A DNA stretch of 22,256 nt, from assembly GCA_035499295.1 (NCBI GenBank), contig DATJZG010000057.1, positions 1-22,256 of the forward strand, in the 5' to 3' direction. The stretch is from DATJZG01 sp035499295. GTDB taxonomy: Bacteria > Myxococcota > Myxococcia > Myxococcales > Anaeromyxobacteraceae. Position numbers and translations under genes: made by a program. Under the pieces are notes generated by a model. It did no database searches, was not told where the DNA came from, and saw nothing but the letters and a program-made list of their open reading frames with translations. Below, in pieces: positions 7,235-14,607 of the stretch. How positions within the stretch are numbered: the stretch's first letter is position 1; each line of letters opens with the position of its first letter.

Positions 7235-8740
7235 ATGACGACCCTTCTCCTCGACGGCGACACCCTGCGACTGGAGGAGATCGAGGCCGTTGCCCGGGCC
7301 GACGCCCGGGTGGAGCTCGCCCCCGAGAGCCGCGAGAAGGTGCGCGCCGCGCGCGCCCTCGTCGACCGCCGGGCGAGCGAGGACGAGCCGCACTACGGCA
7401 TCAACACCGGCTTCGGCACCCTCGCCGAGGTCCACATCCCGAAGGGCGACCTGGAGCGGCTGCAGCGCAACCTGGTGCTCTCGCATGCCGCCGGGGTGGG
7501 CGCCCCGCTTCCGCTCCCAGAGGCGCGCGCCCTCCTCCTGCTGCGCGCCAACGTGCTCGCGAAGGGCTACAGCGGCATCCGGGAGCAGACCCTCGACCTG
7601 CTCATCGCCATGCTCAACCGCGGGTGCATCCCGGTCGTCCCCGAGCGGGGCTCGGTGGGCGCCTCCGGCGACCTCGCCCCGCTCGCGCACCTGGCGCTCG
7701 TCCTCATCGGCGAGGGCGAGGCCCTCGTCGAGGGTCGCCGCCTCCCGGCCCGCACGGCTCTCGAGGCGGTCGGGCTCGCGCCGGTCGCGCTCGGCGCCAA
7801 GGAGGGGCTCGCGCTCGTGAACGGCACCCAGGCCATGGCGGCGGTCGGGGCTCTCGCCCTCCTGCGCGCCGAGCGGCTCGCCTCGCTCGCCGACCTCGCG
7901 GGGGCGATGACGCTCGAGGGGCTCCTCGGCTCCCACCGCCCCTTCGAGCCGCAGATGCACGCCATCCGCGGGCAAGCCGGCCAGATCGCCTCCGCCTCCC
8001 GGCTGCGCCTTCTCTTGCAGGGCTCGGAGATCAACGCCTCGCACCAGGGCCCGGGCTGCCGCAAGGTCCAGGACCCCTACTCGCTGCGCTGCATGCCACA
8101 GGTCCACGGGGCGGCCCGCGACGGGATCCGGTTCTGCCGCGGCATCCTGGAGAACGAGGTCAACGCGGCCACCGACAACCCGCTCGTCTTCGCCGACCGG
8201 GGCGACATCGTCTCCGGGGGCAACTTCCACGGCCAGCCGGTCTCGCTGGCGCTCGACGTGCTCGCCATCTCCGTCTCCCACCTCGCCACCATCTCCGAGC
8301 GGCGCGTGGAGCAGCTCGTCAACCCCTCGCTCTCGGGGCTGCCGCCGTTCTTGGCGCACAACCCCGGCCTCGACTCCGGCTACATGATCGCCCAGGTGTC
8401 GAGCGCAGCGCTGGTGTCGGAGAACAAGGTGCTCGCCCACCCCGCCAGCGTCGACTCCATCCCCTCCTCCGCCGGGCGCGAGGACCACGTCTCCATGGGC
8501 ATGACCGCCGCGCTCAAGGCCCGCCAGGTGGTGGAGAACGTCCGCACCTGCCTCGCCATCGAGCTCCTGGTGGCGGCCCAGGCGGTCGACCTGCGCCGCC
8601 CGCTCGCGCCCGCGGCCAAGGTGGGGGAGGCGCATGCGCGCATCCGCGCGCGCATCCCGCACCTCGACGAGGACCGGGAGCTCCACCGCGACCTGGAGGC
8701 CCTCTGCGCCCTCGTCGACGAGGGCGGCCTCGATCTCTAG
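7235..8740 (+). CDS. hutH: Histidine ammonia-lyase
   Basis: A 501-residue enzyme that deaminates L-histidine to trans-urocanate, the first step of histidine degradation in the cytoplasm. The catalytic MIO prosthetic group forms from Ala143-Ser144-Gly145 in the motif GSVGASGDLAPLAH. Other family blocks are YGINTGFG (54-61), the SHAAGVG motif with the histidine typical of HAL rather than PAL (His84), QDPYSLRC, NAATDNPL and GNFHGQPV. The length equals that of typical HutH. I chose ATG 7235 over an upstream in-frame ATG at 7178 because AAGGA lies about 10 bases before it and the family N-terminus begins here. No hutU, hutI, hutG or hutC is present in the window. The TAG stop overlaps that of the convergent aspartokinase. 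Confidence 0.97.
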   Translation: MTTLLLDGDTLRLEEIEAVARADARVELAPESREKVRAARALVDRRASEDEPHYGINTGFGTLAEVHIPKGDLERLQRNLVLSHAAGVGAPLPLPEARALLLLRANVLAKGYSGIREQTLDLLIAMLNRGCIPVVPERGSVGASGDLAPLAHLALVLIGEGEALVEGRRLPARTALEAVGLAPVALGAKEGLALVNGTQAMAAVGALALLRAERLASLADLAGAMTLEGLLGSHRPFEPQMHAIRGQAGQIASASRLRLLLQGSEINASHQGPGCRKVQDPYSLRCMPQVHGAARDGIRFCRGILENEVNAATDNPLVFADRGDIVSGGNFHGQPVSLALDVLAISVSHLATISERRVEQLVNPSLSGLPPFLAHNPGLDSGYMIAQVSSAALVSENKVLAHPASVDSIPSSAGREDHVSMGMTAALKARQVVENVRTCLAIELLVAAQAVDLRRPLAPAAKVGEAHARIRARIPHLDEDRELHRDLEALCALVDEGGLDL

Positions 8741-10134
8741 GTCTTCTCGGCCCGCTTTCCACCGAGGCACAGGGCCTGGTTGAGGGCCGTGATCGCCCTC
8801 TTGTAGTTGCCGCGGTCGATGACGAACTGCATGTTCACCTGGCGGTAGGACTGGGAGAAGCAGTTCACGTTGACGTCGTTCTCGGCGAGCACCTGCGCCG
8901 CCCGCGCCAGCACGCCCGGGATGGCCATGTTGGAGCCGATGACGCAGGCCACCGCGGCCGGCTGCACCGTCACCTGCTGGTAGGCGTTCTCGAGCTCCTC
9001 GACGAACGCCGGGGTGACCGACTTCTCCCAGATGACGTGGGTGATGGAGTTCGCGTTGGTTGCCTTGAGGATGTAGGAGATCCCGTACTTCTTGAAGATC
9101 TCCATCAGGCCCAGGTCGAACCCCACCGTCCCGACCATGAGGGGGTCGTGGATCTCGACGATGACCACCTTGTTCGTCCCGGCGATGACCTCGATGCGCG
9201 CCTTCTCCCCCACGTAGTCCTTGGTGATGAGGGTCCCCGGGTGATCCGGCTCGAAGGTGTTCTTGAGGCGGATGGGGATGCCGGCGAGCTCCATGGGCTT
9301 GGCCGCCTTCGGGTGAATGGCCTCCATGCCCACGTCGGCCAGCTGGTCGGCCACGTCGTAGTTGGTGGCTCCCACGATGACGGTGTTTCCGGCGCCCACG
9401 ATCTCCGGGTCCGCCGAGGACAGGTGGAACTCCTTGTGGATGACGGCCTCGGCGGGGCGCAGCTCCACCGCGATCTTCGAGAAGGTCACCTCCGAGTAGC
9501 CGCGGTCGAACTCGCGCATGATGCCCTCGACTCCCTTGGTGTAGCCGGTGGCCACCACCACCTGCTGGGAGGCGTCGACGCCCTGGAACGACTTGTGGAT
9601 CCGCTGGTCGATGCTGATGGCGTCGTCGTCGTCGAAGCCGGTCAGGTCGATGAAGAGGGAGCGGACGCCCTTCGCCTTCAGGATGGCGACGCTGTTGAAG
9701 GCGCTGTGGGCCTCCCCCACGGCGGCGAGCATCTCGCGGGCGGCGAGCAGCACGCTGTCGCGCCGGAGGTACCCGCTCGCCAGCACGTGGCGCATGGAGT
9801 CGAGGTAGCCCTTGAGCCCGAGCATGCGGCGCTCGAGGAAGCCGTTGGCCAAGGCGAGGTCGAGCCCGAGCGGGACGAAGGCGGCGTTGATGGCCTTCAG
9901 CTTCTCGAGCAGGCCCTCGAGGGCCGCGGCGTAGTTGTCGCCCGAGGCGAACCTGGCGTAGACGCCCGGCTCGCCGGTCTTCTTGTGCTCGAGCAGCTGG
10001 TTCGTCACGCCGGCGTAGGCCGACACCACGTACACGCGGCCGTGGATCCTCGAGCTGTCGCGCAGGATGATGTTCTTCAGGACCTCGTCGAAGCGCGACA
10101 TCGACGTGCCGCCGATCTTCTCTACGGTGATCAT
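8737..10134 (-). CDS. Aspartate kinase, ectoine-cluster (Ask_Ect) type
   Basis: A 465-residue aspartokinase that phosphorylates L-aspartate, the entry to Lys, Thr, Met and diaminopimelate synthesis. The N-terminus TVEKIGGTSMSRF and the following VSAYAGVTNQLLEHKKTGEPGVY are characteristic of the Ask_Ect subfamily rather than LysC or ThrA (which have VxKFGGTS). Two C-terminal ACT regulatory modules are visible: around VGTVGFDLGLMEIFKKYGIS, and AACVIGSNM...VNVNCFSQSYRQVNMQFVID. I chose ATG 10134, where family similarity begins; an in-frame GTG at 10173 adds 13 unrelated residues and lacks an SD. The gene lies 85 bp after the LipB-Nudix gene on the same strand. No ectA, ectB, ectC or asd is nearby. 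Confidence 0.9.
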   Translation of the reverse strand: MITVEKIGGTSMSRFDEVLKNIILRDSSRIHGRVYVVSAYAGVTNQLLEHKKTGEPGVYARFASGDNYAAALEGLLEKLKAINAAFVPLGLDLALANGFLERRMLGLKGYLDSMRHVLASGYLRRDSVLLAAREMLAAVGEAHSAFNSVAILKAKGVRSLFIDLTGFDDDDAISIDQRIHKSFQGVDASQQVVVATGYTKGVEGIMREFDRGYSEVTFSKIAVELRPAEAVIHKEFHLSSADPEIVGAGNTVIVGATNYDVADQLADVGMEAIHPKAAKPMELAGIPIRLKNTFEPDHPGTLITKDYVGEKARIEVIAGTNKVVIVEIHDPLMVGTVGFDLGLMEIFKKYGISYILKATNANSITHVIWEKSVTPAFVEELENAYQQVTVQPAAVACVIGSNMAIPGVLARAAQVLAENDVNVNCFSQSYRQVNMQFVIDRGNYKRAITALNQALCLGGKRAEKT

Positions 10135-10219
10135 GTCGTCGTCCCGGATGGTTGGGCGGGAGGAAAAGACCACGAAGTGAGGCGCCGGGCAAGAACCCGC
10201 TGCGCCCGCGGCCGGCCCC

Positions 10220-11317
10220 CTACGCCGTCCGGGCGCCCGCGGTCGCGAGCCGGACTGCCTTCTTGAGCCCCGCGTACCGGAGCCGTGACTCTGCCTCGGC
10301 GAGGGAGAGCCAGGCGTGCTCGGCGTGCTCCTCGGAGAGCCGGACCGCGCCCGCCGCCGGGACCCGGGCCCGAAACGCCGTCTCCTCCGCGGTCCGGAGG
10401 TCGTCCCCCCTGCCCCCCAAGCCCGGTTCCAGGCCGAATCCGTGCCGGTAGCCGAGCGGGTCCACCGCCGCGTCGATCCCCGTCTCCTCGAGGAGCTCGC
10501 GCCGGGCGGCCTCGGCGGGCGTCTCCCCCGGCTCGATGCGCCCGGTCACCGGCTGCCAGAACCCCCCTCGCGCCTCGCTGCGGCGCAAGAGCAGCACCCG
10601 CCCGTCGGCCGCCGTCGGCACCACCGACACGGTGTGGAGGTCGAAGCCCCGGTCCTCGCGCCGGCGGCCGAGGAGCTCGGCGAGGTGGGCGGCGAAGCGC
10701 TCCTCCGCGTCGGCGAGCGCGGGCGGAGGCTCCCCCGAGCGCTCGAGCTCCGCCGAGAGGCTCGTCACCCCGAGGCCTGGCTCGGCGATCCCGCAGGGGA
10801 CGATGGTCGAGAAGTGCGAGAGGTCGGGGGCGACGTTGAGGGCGATGCCGTGGGTGGAGACCCAGCGGGAGAGGTGCACCCCGACGGCGCCGATCTTCCT
10901 CGGCCCCACCCAGGCGCCGCGGTGTTCCGGGTGCCGGCCCGCCACCACCCCGAAGTCGCGACAGGCACGGATCATCGCCTCCTCCAGGTCGTGGACGAAG
11001 CGGCGCACGTCCGGGCGGTCGGCGAGGTCGACCACCGGGTAGGCGACGAGCTGCCCAGGCCCGTGGTAGGTGACGTCGCCGCCGCGGTCGGTCTCGTGCA
11101 CCTCGAAGCCACGGCCGCGCAGCCACTCCGCGGAGGCGACGATGTGGGCGCCGTCGGCGGCGCGCCCGAGGGTGAGCACGGGGGGGTGCTCGAGGAGGAA
11201 GAGCCAGTCGGTCTCCGCCGGCTCCCGGGCCCGCACCCGCTCCGCCGCCAGCCGCATGAGCCCGAGGCCGTCGGCATACTCCACCCGCCCGAGCCGGTGG
11301 ACGCGGAGCGTGCGCAA
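10220..11317 (-). CDS. lipB: LipB octanoyltransferase fused to a Nudix hydrolase
   Basis: A 365-residue two-domain protein. Residues 1-215 are octanoyl-ACP:protein N-octanoyltransferase, the first step of lipoate synthesis. They include RGGDVTYHGPGQLVAYP (78-94), Lys141 in RKIGAVG and catalytic Cys175 in IVPCGI. Residues about 226-365 are a Nudix hydrolase with a complete box (Gly259, Glu265, REL 273-275, EE 277-278, G280). Its FWQPVTG lead and C-terminal EHAEHAWLSL block resemble NudB-type dihydroneopterin-triphosphate pyrophosphatases. There is no frameshift or stop between the domains; the linker is Pro/Ala-rich. Start TTG 11317 is chosen because a GGGGGAGGG SD lies just upstream, 13 nt after the lpd stop; an upstream ATG would lie deep inside lpd. 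It is co-transcribed with lpd. Confidence 0.92.
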   Translation of the reverse strand: MRTLRVHRLGRVEYADGLGLMRLAAERVRAREPAETDWLFLLEHPPVLTLGRAADGAHIVASAEWLRGRGFEVHETDRGGDVTYHGPGQLVAYPVVDLADRPDVRRFVHDLEEAMIRACRDFGVVAGRHPEHRGAWVGPRKIGAVGVHLSRWVSTHGIALNVAPDLSHFSTIVPCGIAEPGLGVTSLSAELERSGEPPPALADAEERFAAHLAELLGRRREDRGFDLHTVSVVPTAADGRVLLLRRSEARGGFWQPVTGRIEPGETPAEAARRELLEETGIDAAVDPLGYRHGFGLEPGLGGRGDDLRTAEETAFRARVPAAGAVRLSEEHAEHAWLSLAEAESRLRYAGLKKAVRLATAGARTA

Positions 11318-11330
11318 AGGGCCCTCCCCC

Positions 11331-12773
11331 TCAGGCCTCGGCCGAGGCGCCCGTCTTCTCCCGCCGCGGCCGCTCCGGCCGGTTGAGGGCGTGGATCGCC
11401 TCCCCCAGGGCCGCCTTGCAGGCCTCCATGAAGGCCTCGGGGAGCGTGGGATGGGCGTGGATGGTGAGCGCAACGTCCTCCAGGTAGGCCCCCATCTCCA
11501 GGGCGAGCGCGCCCTCGGCGATGAGGTCGGAGGCCTCCGGCCCGACGATGGTGACGCCGAGCAGCAGCTTCGACTCCCGGTCGCCGATCACCTTCACGAA
11601 CCCCTCGGTGTGGTGGATGGCGATGGCCCTCCCGAGCGCCGCGAAGGCGAACTTCCCCACGATGGGGTCGCTCCCCTGCCGGCGCGCCTCCTCCTCCGAG
11701 AGGCCGACGGTGGCCACCTCCGGATCGGTGAAGACGGCGGCGGGGAGCGCCACCCAGTCGCGCGCGGACTTGCGTCCCGCGATCACCTCGGCGGCGATCT
11801 CCCCCTCCTTCGAGGCCTTGTGGGCGAGGAATGGCGGGCCGGTCATGTCCCCGAAGGCGTAGATGGAGGGCGCGCTCGTCTGGAAGCGCTCGTTCACCGT
11901 CACGTAGCCGCGGCCGTCGATATTCACCCCGGCCCTCTCGAGCCCGAGCCCCTCGGTGTTGGGGCGGAACCCCACCGCCACGAGGACCTTGTCGGCGTCG
12001 ACGACCTGCTCCTTCCCCTCCACTTCGATCCTCACCCCGAGCGCGCCGCCCTTGCGCTCGAGCCCCTTCGCCTTGGCGTTCACGTGGACCGCCACCTCCC
12101 GCTGCCGGAGCCCCTTCTGCACGAGCCGCACCGCCTCCGGGTCGACTCCGGTCAGGATGGTGGGCAGGGCCTCGACCACCGTCACCTTCGAGCCCAGCTT
12201 GGCGTAGACCGTGCCGAGCTCGAGGCCGATGACGCCCCCGCCGATGACGACGAGCCTCCCCGGGATCTCGGGGAGGTCGACCGCCTCCTTGGCGCCCCAG
12301 ACGTCGGCGCCGAACTCGAAGCCCGGGATCTGGATGGGGCGCGCGCCGGTGGCGACGAGGAAGGCGGGCGCCTCCACCCTCACCTTCTCGGCGCCCTCGA
12401 CCTCGACGGCGTTCGGCCCGACGAAGGTCGCCGTCCCCTTCAGCACCTCGACGCCGTTGCCCTTCTCGAGCTGGCCGACGCCGCCGACGAGCTTCTTCAC
12501 CACGTCGTTCTTGAACTGGCGCAGCTTGGCCACGTCCACCTTCACGGGCCCGCTCACGATCCCCCGGTCCCCGGCACCGCGCACGTCCTCGACCAGATTC
12601 GCCGCGGCGATGAGCGCCTTCGAGGGGATGCAGCCCCAGTTGAGGCAGACCCCGCCGAGCGACTCGCGCTCGACGAGCGCCGTCTTCTTGCCGAGCTGCG
12701 CGAGGCGGATGGCCGCCACGTAGCCGCCCGGGCCGGCCCCCACCACCACCGCGTCGAATGTCTTGGTCGCCAT
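11331..12773 (-). CDS. lpdA: Dihydrolipoyl dehydrogenase (E3)
   Basis: A 480-residue FAD/NAD-dependent disulfide oxidoreductase that reoxidises the dihydrolipoyl arm of E2 in 2-oxoacid dehydrogenase complexes. The FAD Rossmann motif is GAGPGG (12-17). The redox pair is Cys43 and Cys48 in GGVCLNWGCIPSK. The NAD-binding motif is VVIGGGVIGLELG, the second FAD contact is IYAFGDMTG, and the C-terminal active-site base from the partner subunit is in HAHPTLPEAF. All catalytic elements are present and the length is normal. A GGGGAG SD precedes the ATG. It is followed after 13 nt by lipB-Nudix. The E1/E2 genes it probably serves lie about 3.1 kb upstream in the same strand block. Confidence 0.97.
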   Translation of the reverse strand: MATKTFDAVVVGAGPGGYVAAIRLAQLGKKTALVERESLGGVCLNWGCIPSKALIAAANLVEDVRGAGDRGIVSGPVKVDVAKLRQFKNDVVKKLVGGVGQLEKGNGVEVLKGTATFVGPNAVEVEGAEKVRVEAPAFLVATGARPIQIPGFEFGADVWGAKEAVDLPEIPGRLVVIGGGVIGLELGTVYAKLGSKVTVVEALPTILTGVDPEAVRLVQKGLRQREVAVHVNAKAKGLERKGGALGVRIEVEGKEQVVDADKVLVAVGFRPNTEGLGLERAGVNIDGRGYVTVNERFQTSAPSIYAFGDMTGPPFLAHKASKEGEIAAEVIAGRKSARDWVALPAAVFTDPEVATVGLSEEEARRQGSDPIVGKFAFAALGRAIAIHHTEGFVKVIGDRESKLLLGVTIVGPEASDLIAEGALALEMGAYLEDVALTIHAHPTLPEAFMEACKAALGEAIHALNRPERPRREKTGASAEA

Positions 12774-12860
12774 TCGCGATCTCCCCGAACTTCCTGGAAA
12801 TATACCGGCGGTCGCCCCTCGCGTCCCGCATTTCGCCGAGCCCCGTCGGGGCCTCGAGCG
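12774..12860 (-). promoter_or_regulatory. Terminator-like hairpin and possible lpd promoter
   Basis: Just after the tcdA stop the minus strand has a perfect GCCCC-GAC-GGGGC hairpin (12844-12856) without a T-tract. Nearer lpd is TATATT (12799-12804), the only AT-rich hexamer in this gap, at a suitable place for a -10 box; no convincing -35 is seen. lpd-lipB may therefore have its own promoter, separate from tatD-tcdA. Confidence 0.35.
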
Positions 12861-13697
12861 CTACCGGCTCTTCCGTCGCCGCCTTCGCTCCGCCTCGTCC
12901 ACCGGCCGCGCGGGCGGGGAGACCCCGGAGATCGTCTGCACCACCGCGCCCGCCGCCGCCAGCCCGAAGGCGCCGGTGACGAAGGCCACGCTCCCGAAGC
13001 ACTTCGGCGGCCGCCGACCCGGCCCGGCCGGACGGACGCCGGGGATGCCCTCCTCGTCCCCGGGGAGCGCGAGCGTCGGGCGCGGCGCCTCCTTCGACCA
13101 GACGGCGAGGACCCCGAGCGGCTGTGCCGCCGAGATCCCGTGGCGCCGCCGCAGGTACTTGCGGACGTCCTTCGCCAGCTGGTCGGTGTGCGACTCGCAC
13201 AGGTCGGTGACCTCTATCGCCGTCGGGTCGAGACGGCCGGCGGAGCCGAGGACGGTGACGACGGGCACGCCGAGCTCGCGACAGCGGGCGATGGCGTGGA
13301 GCTTCGCCACCACCGTGTCCATGGCGTCGACCACGAAGGAGAGGCCCCTCTCGACCAGTCGGGGCGCGCTCTCCGCGGAGTAGGGCTCGCACGCCGCCTC
13401 GATCCGGGACGCGGGGGCGACGCGGCGCAGCCTCTCGGCGAGGACCTCGGCCTTGAAGCGCCCGAACTCGCCGTCGAGGGCGTGCAGCTGCCGGTTGGCG
13501 TTCGTTTCGTCCACCCGCTCGCCGTCGACGAGAGTGAGGGAGCCGACCCCGGCCCGCGCGAGCGCCTCGGCGCTGAAGGAGCCGACGCCGCCGAGCCCGA
13601 GGACCGCGACGCGCGCCCGCAAGAGCCGCTCCACCGCCTCGAGCCCGAGGAGGCGGGCGTTGCGGTCGAAGCGGGCGGCGGGCCGGGGCGATCCCAA
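12861..13697 (-). CDS. tcdA: tRNA threonylcarbamoyladenosine dehydratase (TcdA/CsdL)
   Basis: A 278-residue E1-like (ThiF/MoeB/HesA) ATP-dependent dehydratase that cyclises t6A37 in ANN-decoding tRNAs to ct6A. The nucleotide-binding GLGGVGSFSAEALARAG lies at about residues 32-48, followed by LVDGERVDETNANRQLHAL with the family Asp and N-x-N-R-Q adenylate-binding residues. The stretch FVVDAMDTVVAKLHAIARC and the C-terminal CFGSVAFVTGAFGLAAAG segment also match TcdA. The tail is basic. The start is uncertain: TTG 13697 lies 8 nt after the tatD stop and fits the length of the E. coli protein, but has no good SD. The gene is probably coupled to tatD. Confidence 0.88.
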   Translation of the reverse strand: MGSPRPAARFDRNARLLGLEAVERLLRARVAVLGLGGVGSFSAEALARAGVGSLTLVDGERVDETNANRQLHALDGEFGRFKAEVLAERLRRVAPASRIEAACEPYSAESAPRLVERGLSFVVDAMDTVVAKLHAIARCRELGVPVVTVLGSAGRLDPTAIEVTDLCESHTDQLAKDVRKYLRRRHGISAAQPLGVLAVWSKEAPRPTLALPGDEEGIPGVRPAGPGRRPPKCFGSVAFVTGAFGLAAAGAVVQTISGVSPPARPVDEAERRRRRKSR

Positions 13698-13704
13698 GGA
13701 GGGC

Positions 13705-14487
13705 TCAGCGCGGGACGAGGCGGAAGAGGCGCCGGGCGTTGGCGCTCGTGAGGGCGTCGACCTCGGCCGACCCGCACCCGAGCGCGCCGGCGAGCGCCTC
13801 GGCGACGAGCGGCAGGTAGGCGGGCTCGTTCCGCCCCCGCCGCGGCCACGGGGTCTGGTCGGGCGCGTCGGTCTCGAGGAGGAGCCGGTCCCGCGGGACG
13901 GCGCGCGCCGCTGCGAGTGGCTTGCGCGCCGAGGGGTAGGTGACCGGGCCGGCGAACGAGAAGTGAAGCCCGAACGGGAGGTAGCGCGCGACGTGGGCGG
14001 CACTCCCCGAGAAGCTGTGGAGGACGCCGCCGGCGGGGAGCCCCTCGTCCTCCAGCAAGCCGAGCAGGGCGTCGTGGGCCCGCAGCGCGTGCAGCATCAC
14101 CGGCAGCCCGAGCCTGCGGGCGATGCGAAGCTGCCCCCGCAATACCTCCCGCTGCCGGTCCATGGTCGCGCCCGCCTCGGCGGTCGGGCCGTCGAGCCCG
14201 CACTCCCCCACCCCGACCGCCCCTCCGCTCGCGAGCAGGCCCTCCAGGTCCGAGAGGTGGCGGTCGTCGTCCCCGGGATCGATCTCCGGCAAGAGCTGTG
14301 GGTGGATGCCGAGCCCGACGTGGACTCCCGGGCGGGCGCTGGCAAAGGCGAGGAGCGGCCGCCAGCCCGCGGGCCCCGTCGCCGGCACGACGAAGGTCGA
14401 GACCCCGGCGCCCCGCGCCCGCTCGAGGACCGAGTCGCGATCGCCCTCGAAGGCGGCCTTGTCGAGGTGGCAGTGGGTGTCGATCAG
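13705..14487 (-). CDS. tatD: TatD-family metal-dependent deoxyribonuclease/hydrolase
   Basis: About 260 residues of the TatD amidohydrolase fold. IDTHCHLD at the very N-terminus supplies the first metal ligands. Further signatures are GIHPQLLPE, GVGECGLDG with the metal-bridging Glu, LPVMLHALRA, VLHSFSGS and the final metal Asp in LLLETDAPDQTP. TatD proteins are 3'-5' DNases or quality-control hydrolases. The domain begins exactly at a CTG (14485-14487) that has GGAGG 6 nt upstream. The in-frame GTG codons at 14574 and 14547 would add an Arg-rich extension unlike the family and have no SD, so I take CTG as the likely start; 14574 is the conventional alternative. Confidence 0.85.
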   Translation of the reverse strand: MIDTHCHLDKAAFEGDRDSVLERARGAGVSTFVVPATGPAGWRPLLAFASARPGVHVGLGIHPQLLPEIDPGDDDRHLSDLEGLLASGGAVGVGECGLDGPTAEAGATMDRQREVLRGQLRIARRLGLPVMLHALRAHDALLGLLEDEGLPAGGVLHSFSGSAAHVARYLPFGLHFSFAGPVTYPSARKPLAAARAVPRDRLLLETDAPDQTPWPRRGRNEPAYLPLVAEALAGALGCGSAEVDALTSANARRLFRLVPR

Positions 14488-14607
14488 CCTGCGCCTCCGC
14501 CTTGCCAGGGCTCGCGGCGACGAGCCCCGGCCGTCACCCGCCGTCACGCGCGCGACGCCGGCGGATCCTAGCACGTGAGGCCCCGGCTGACCGGGCCCCG
14601 GGCGTTC

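Noticed and set aside
7235..8740. A histidine-utilisation operon
   Set aside because: Only hutH is present. Neighbours are a divergent zinc-ribbon gene and a convergent aspartokinase; no hutU, hutI, hutG or hutC is in the window.
7079..10266. Frames of over 1000 codons on both strands across hutH and the aspartokinase
   Set aside because: Their translations are low-complexity Arg/Gly/Pro/Ala and run through both real genes in wrong frames.
10972..13392. 806-codon minus-strand frame over lpd and lipB
   Set aside because: It is a +1/+2 shadow of dihydrolipoyl dehydrogenase and LipB, with Arg/Gly-rich low complexity.
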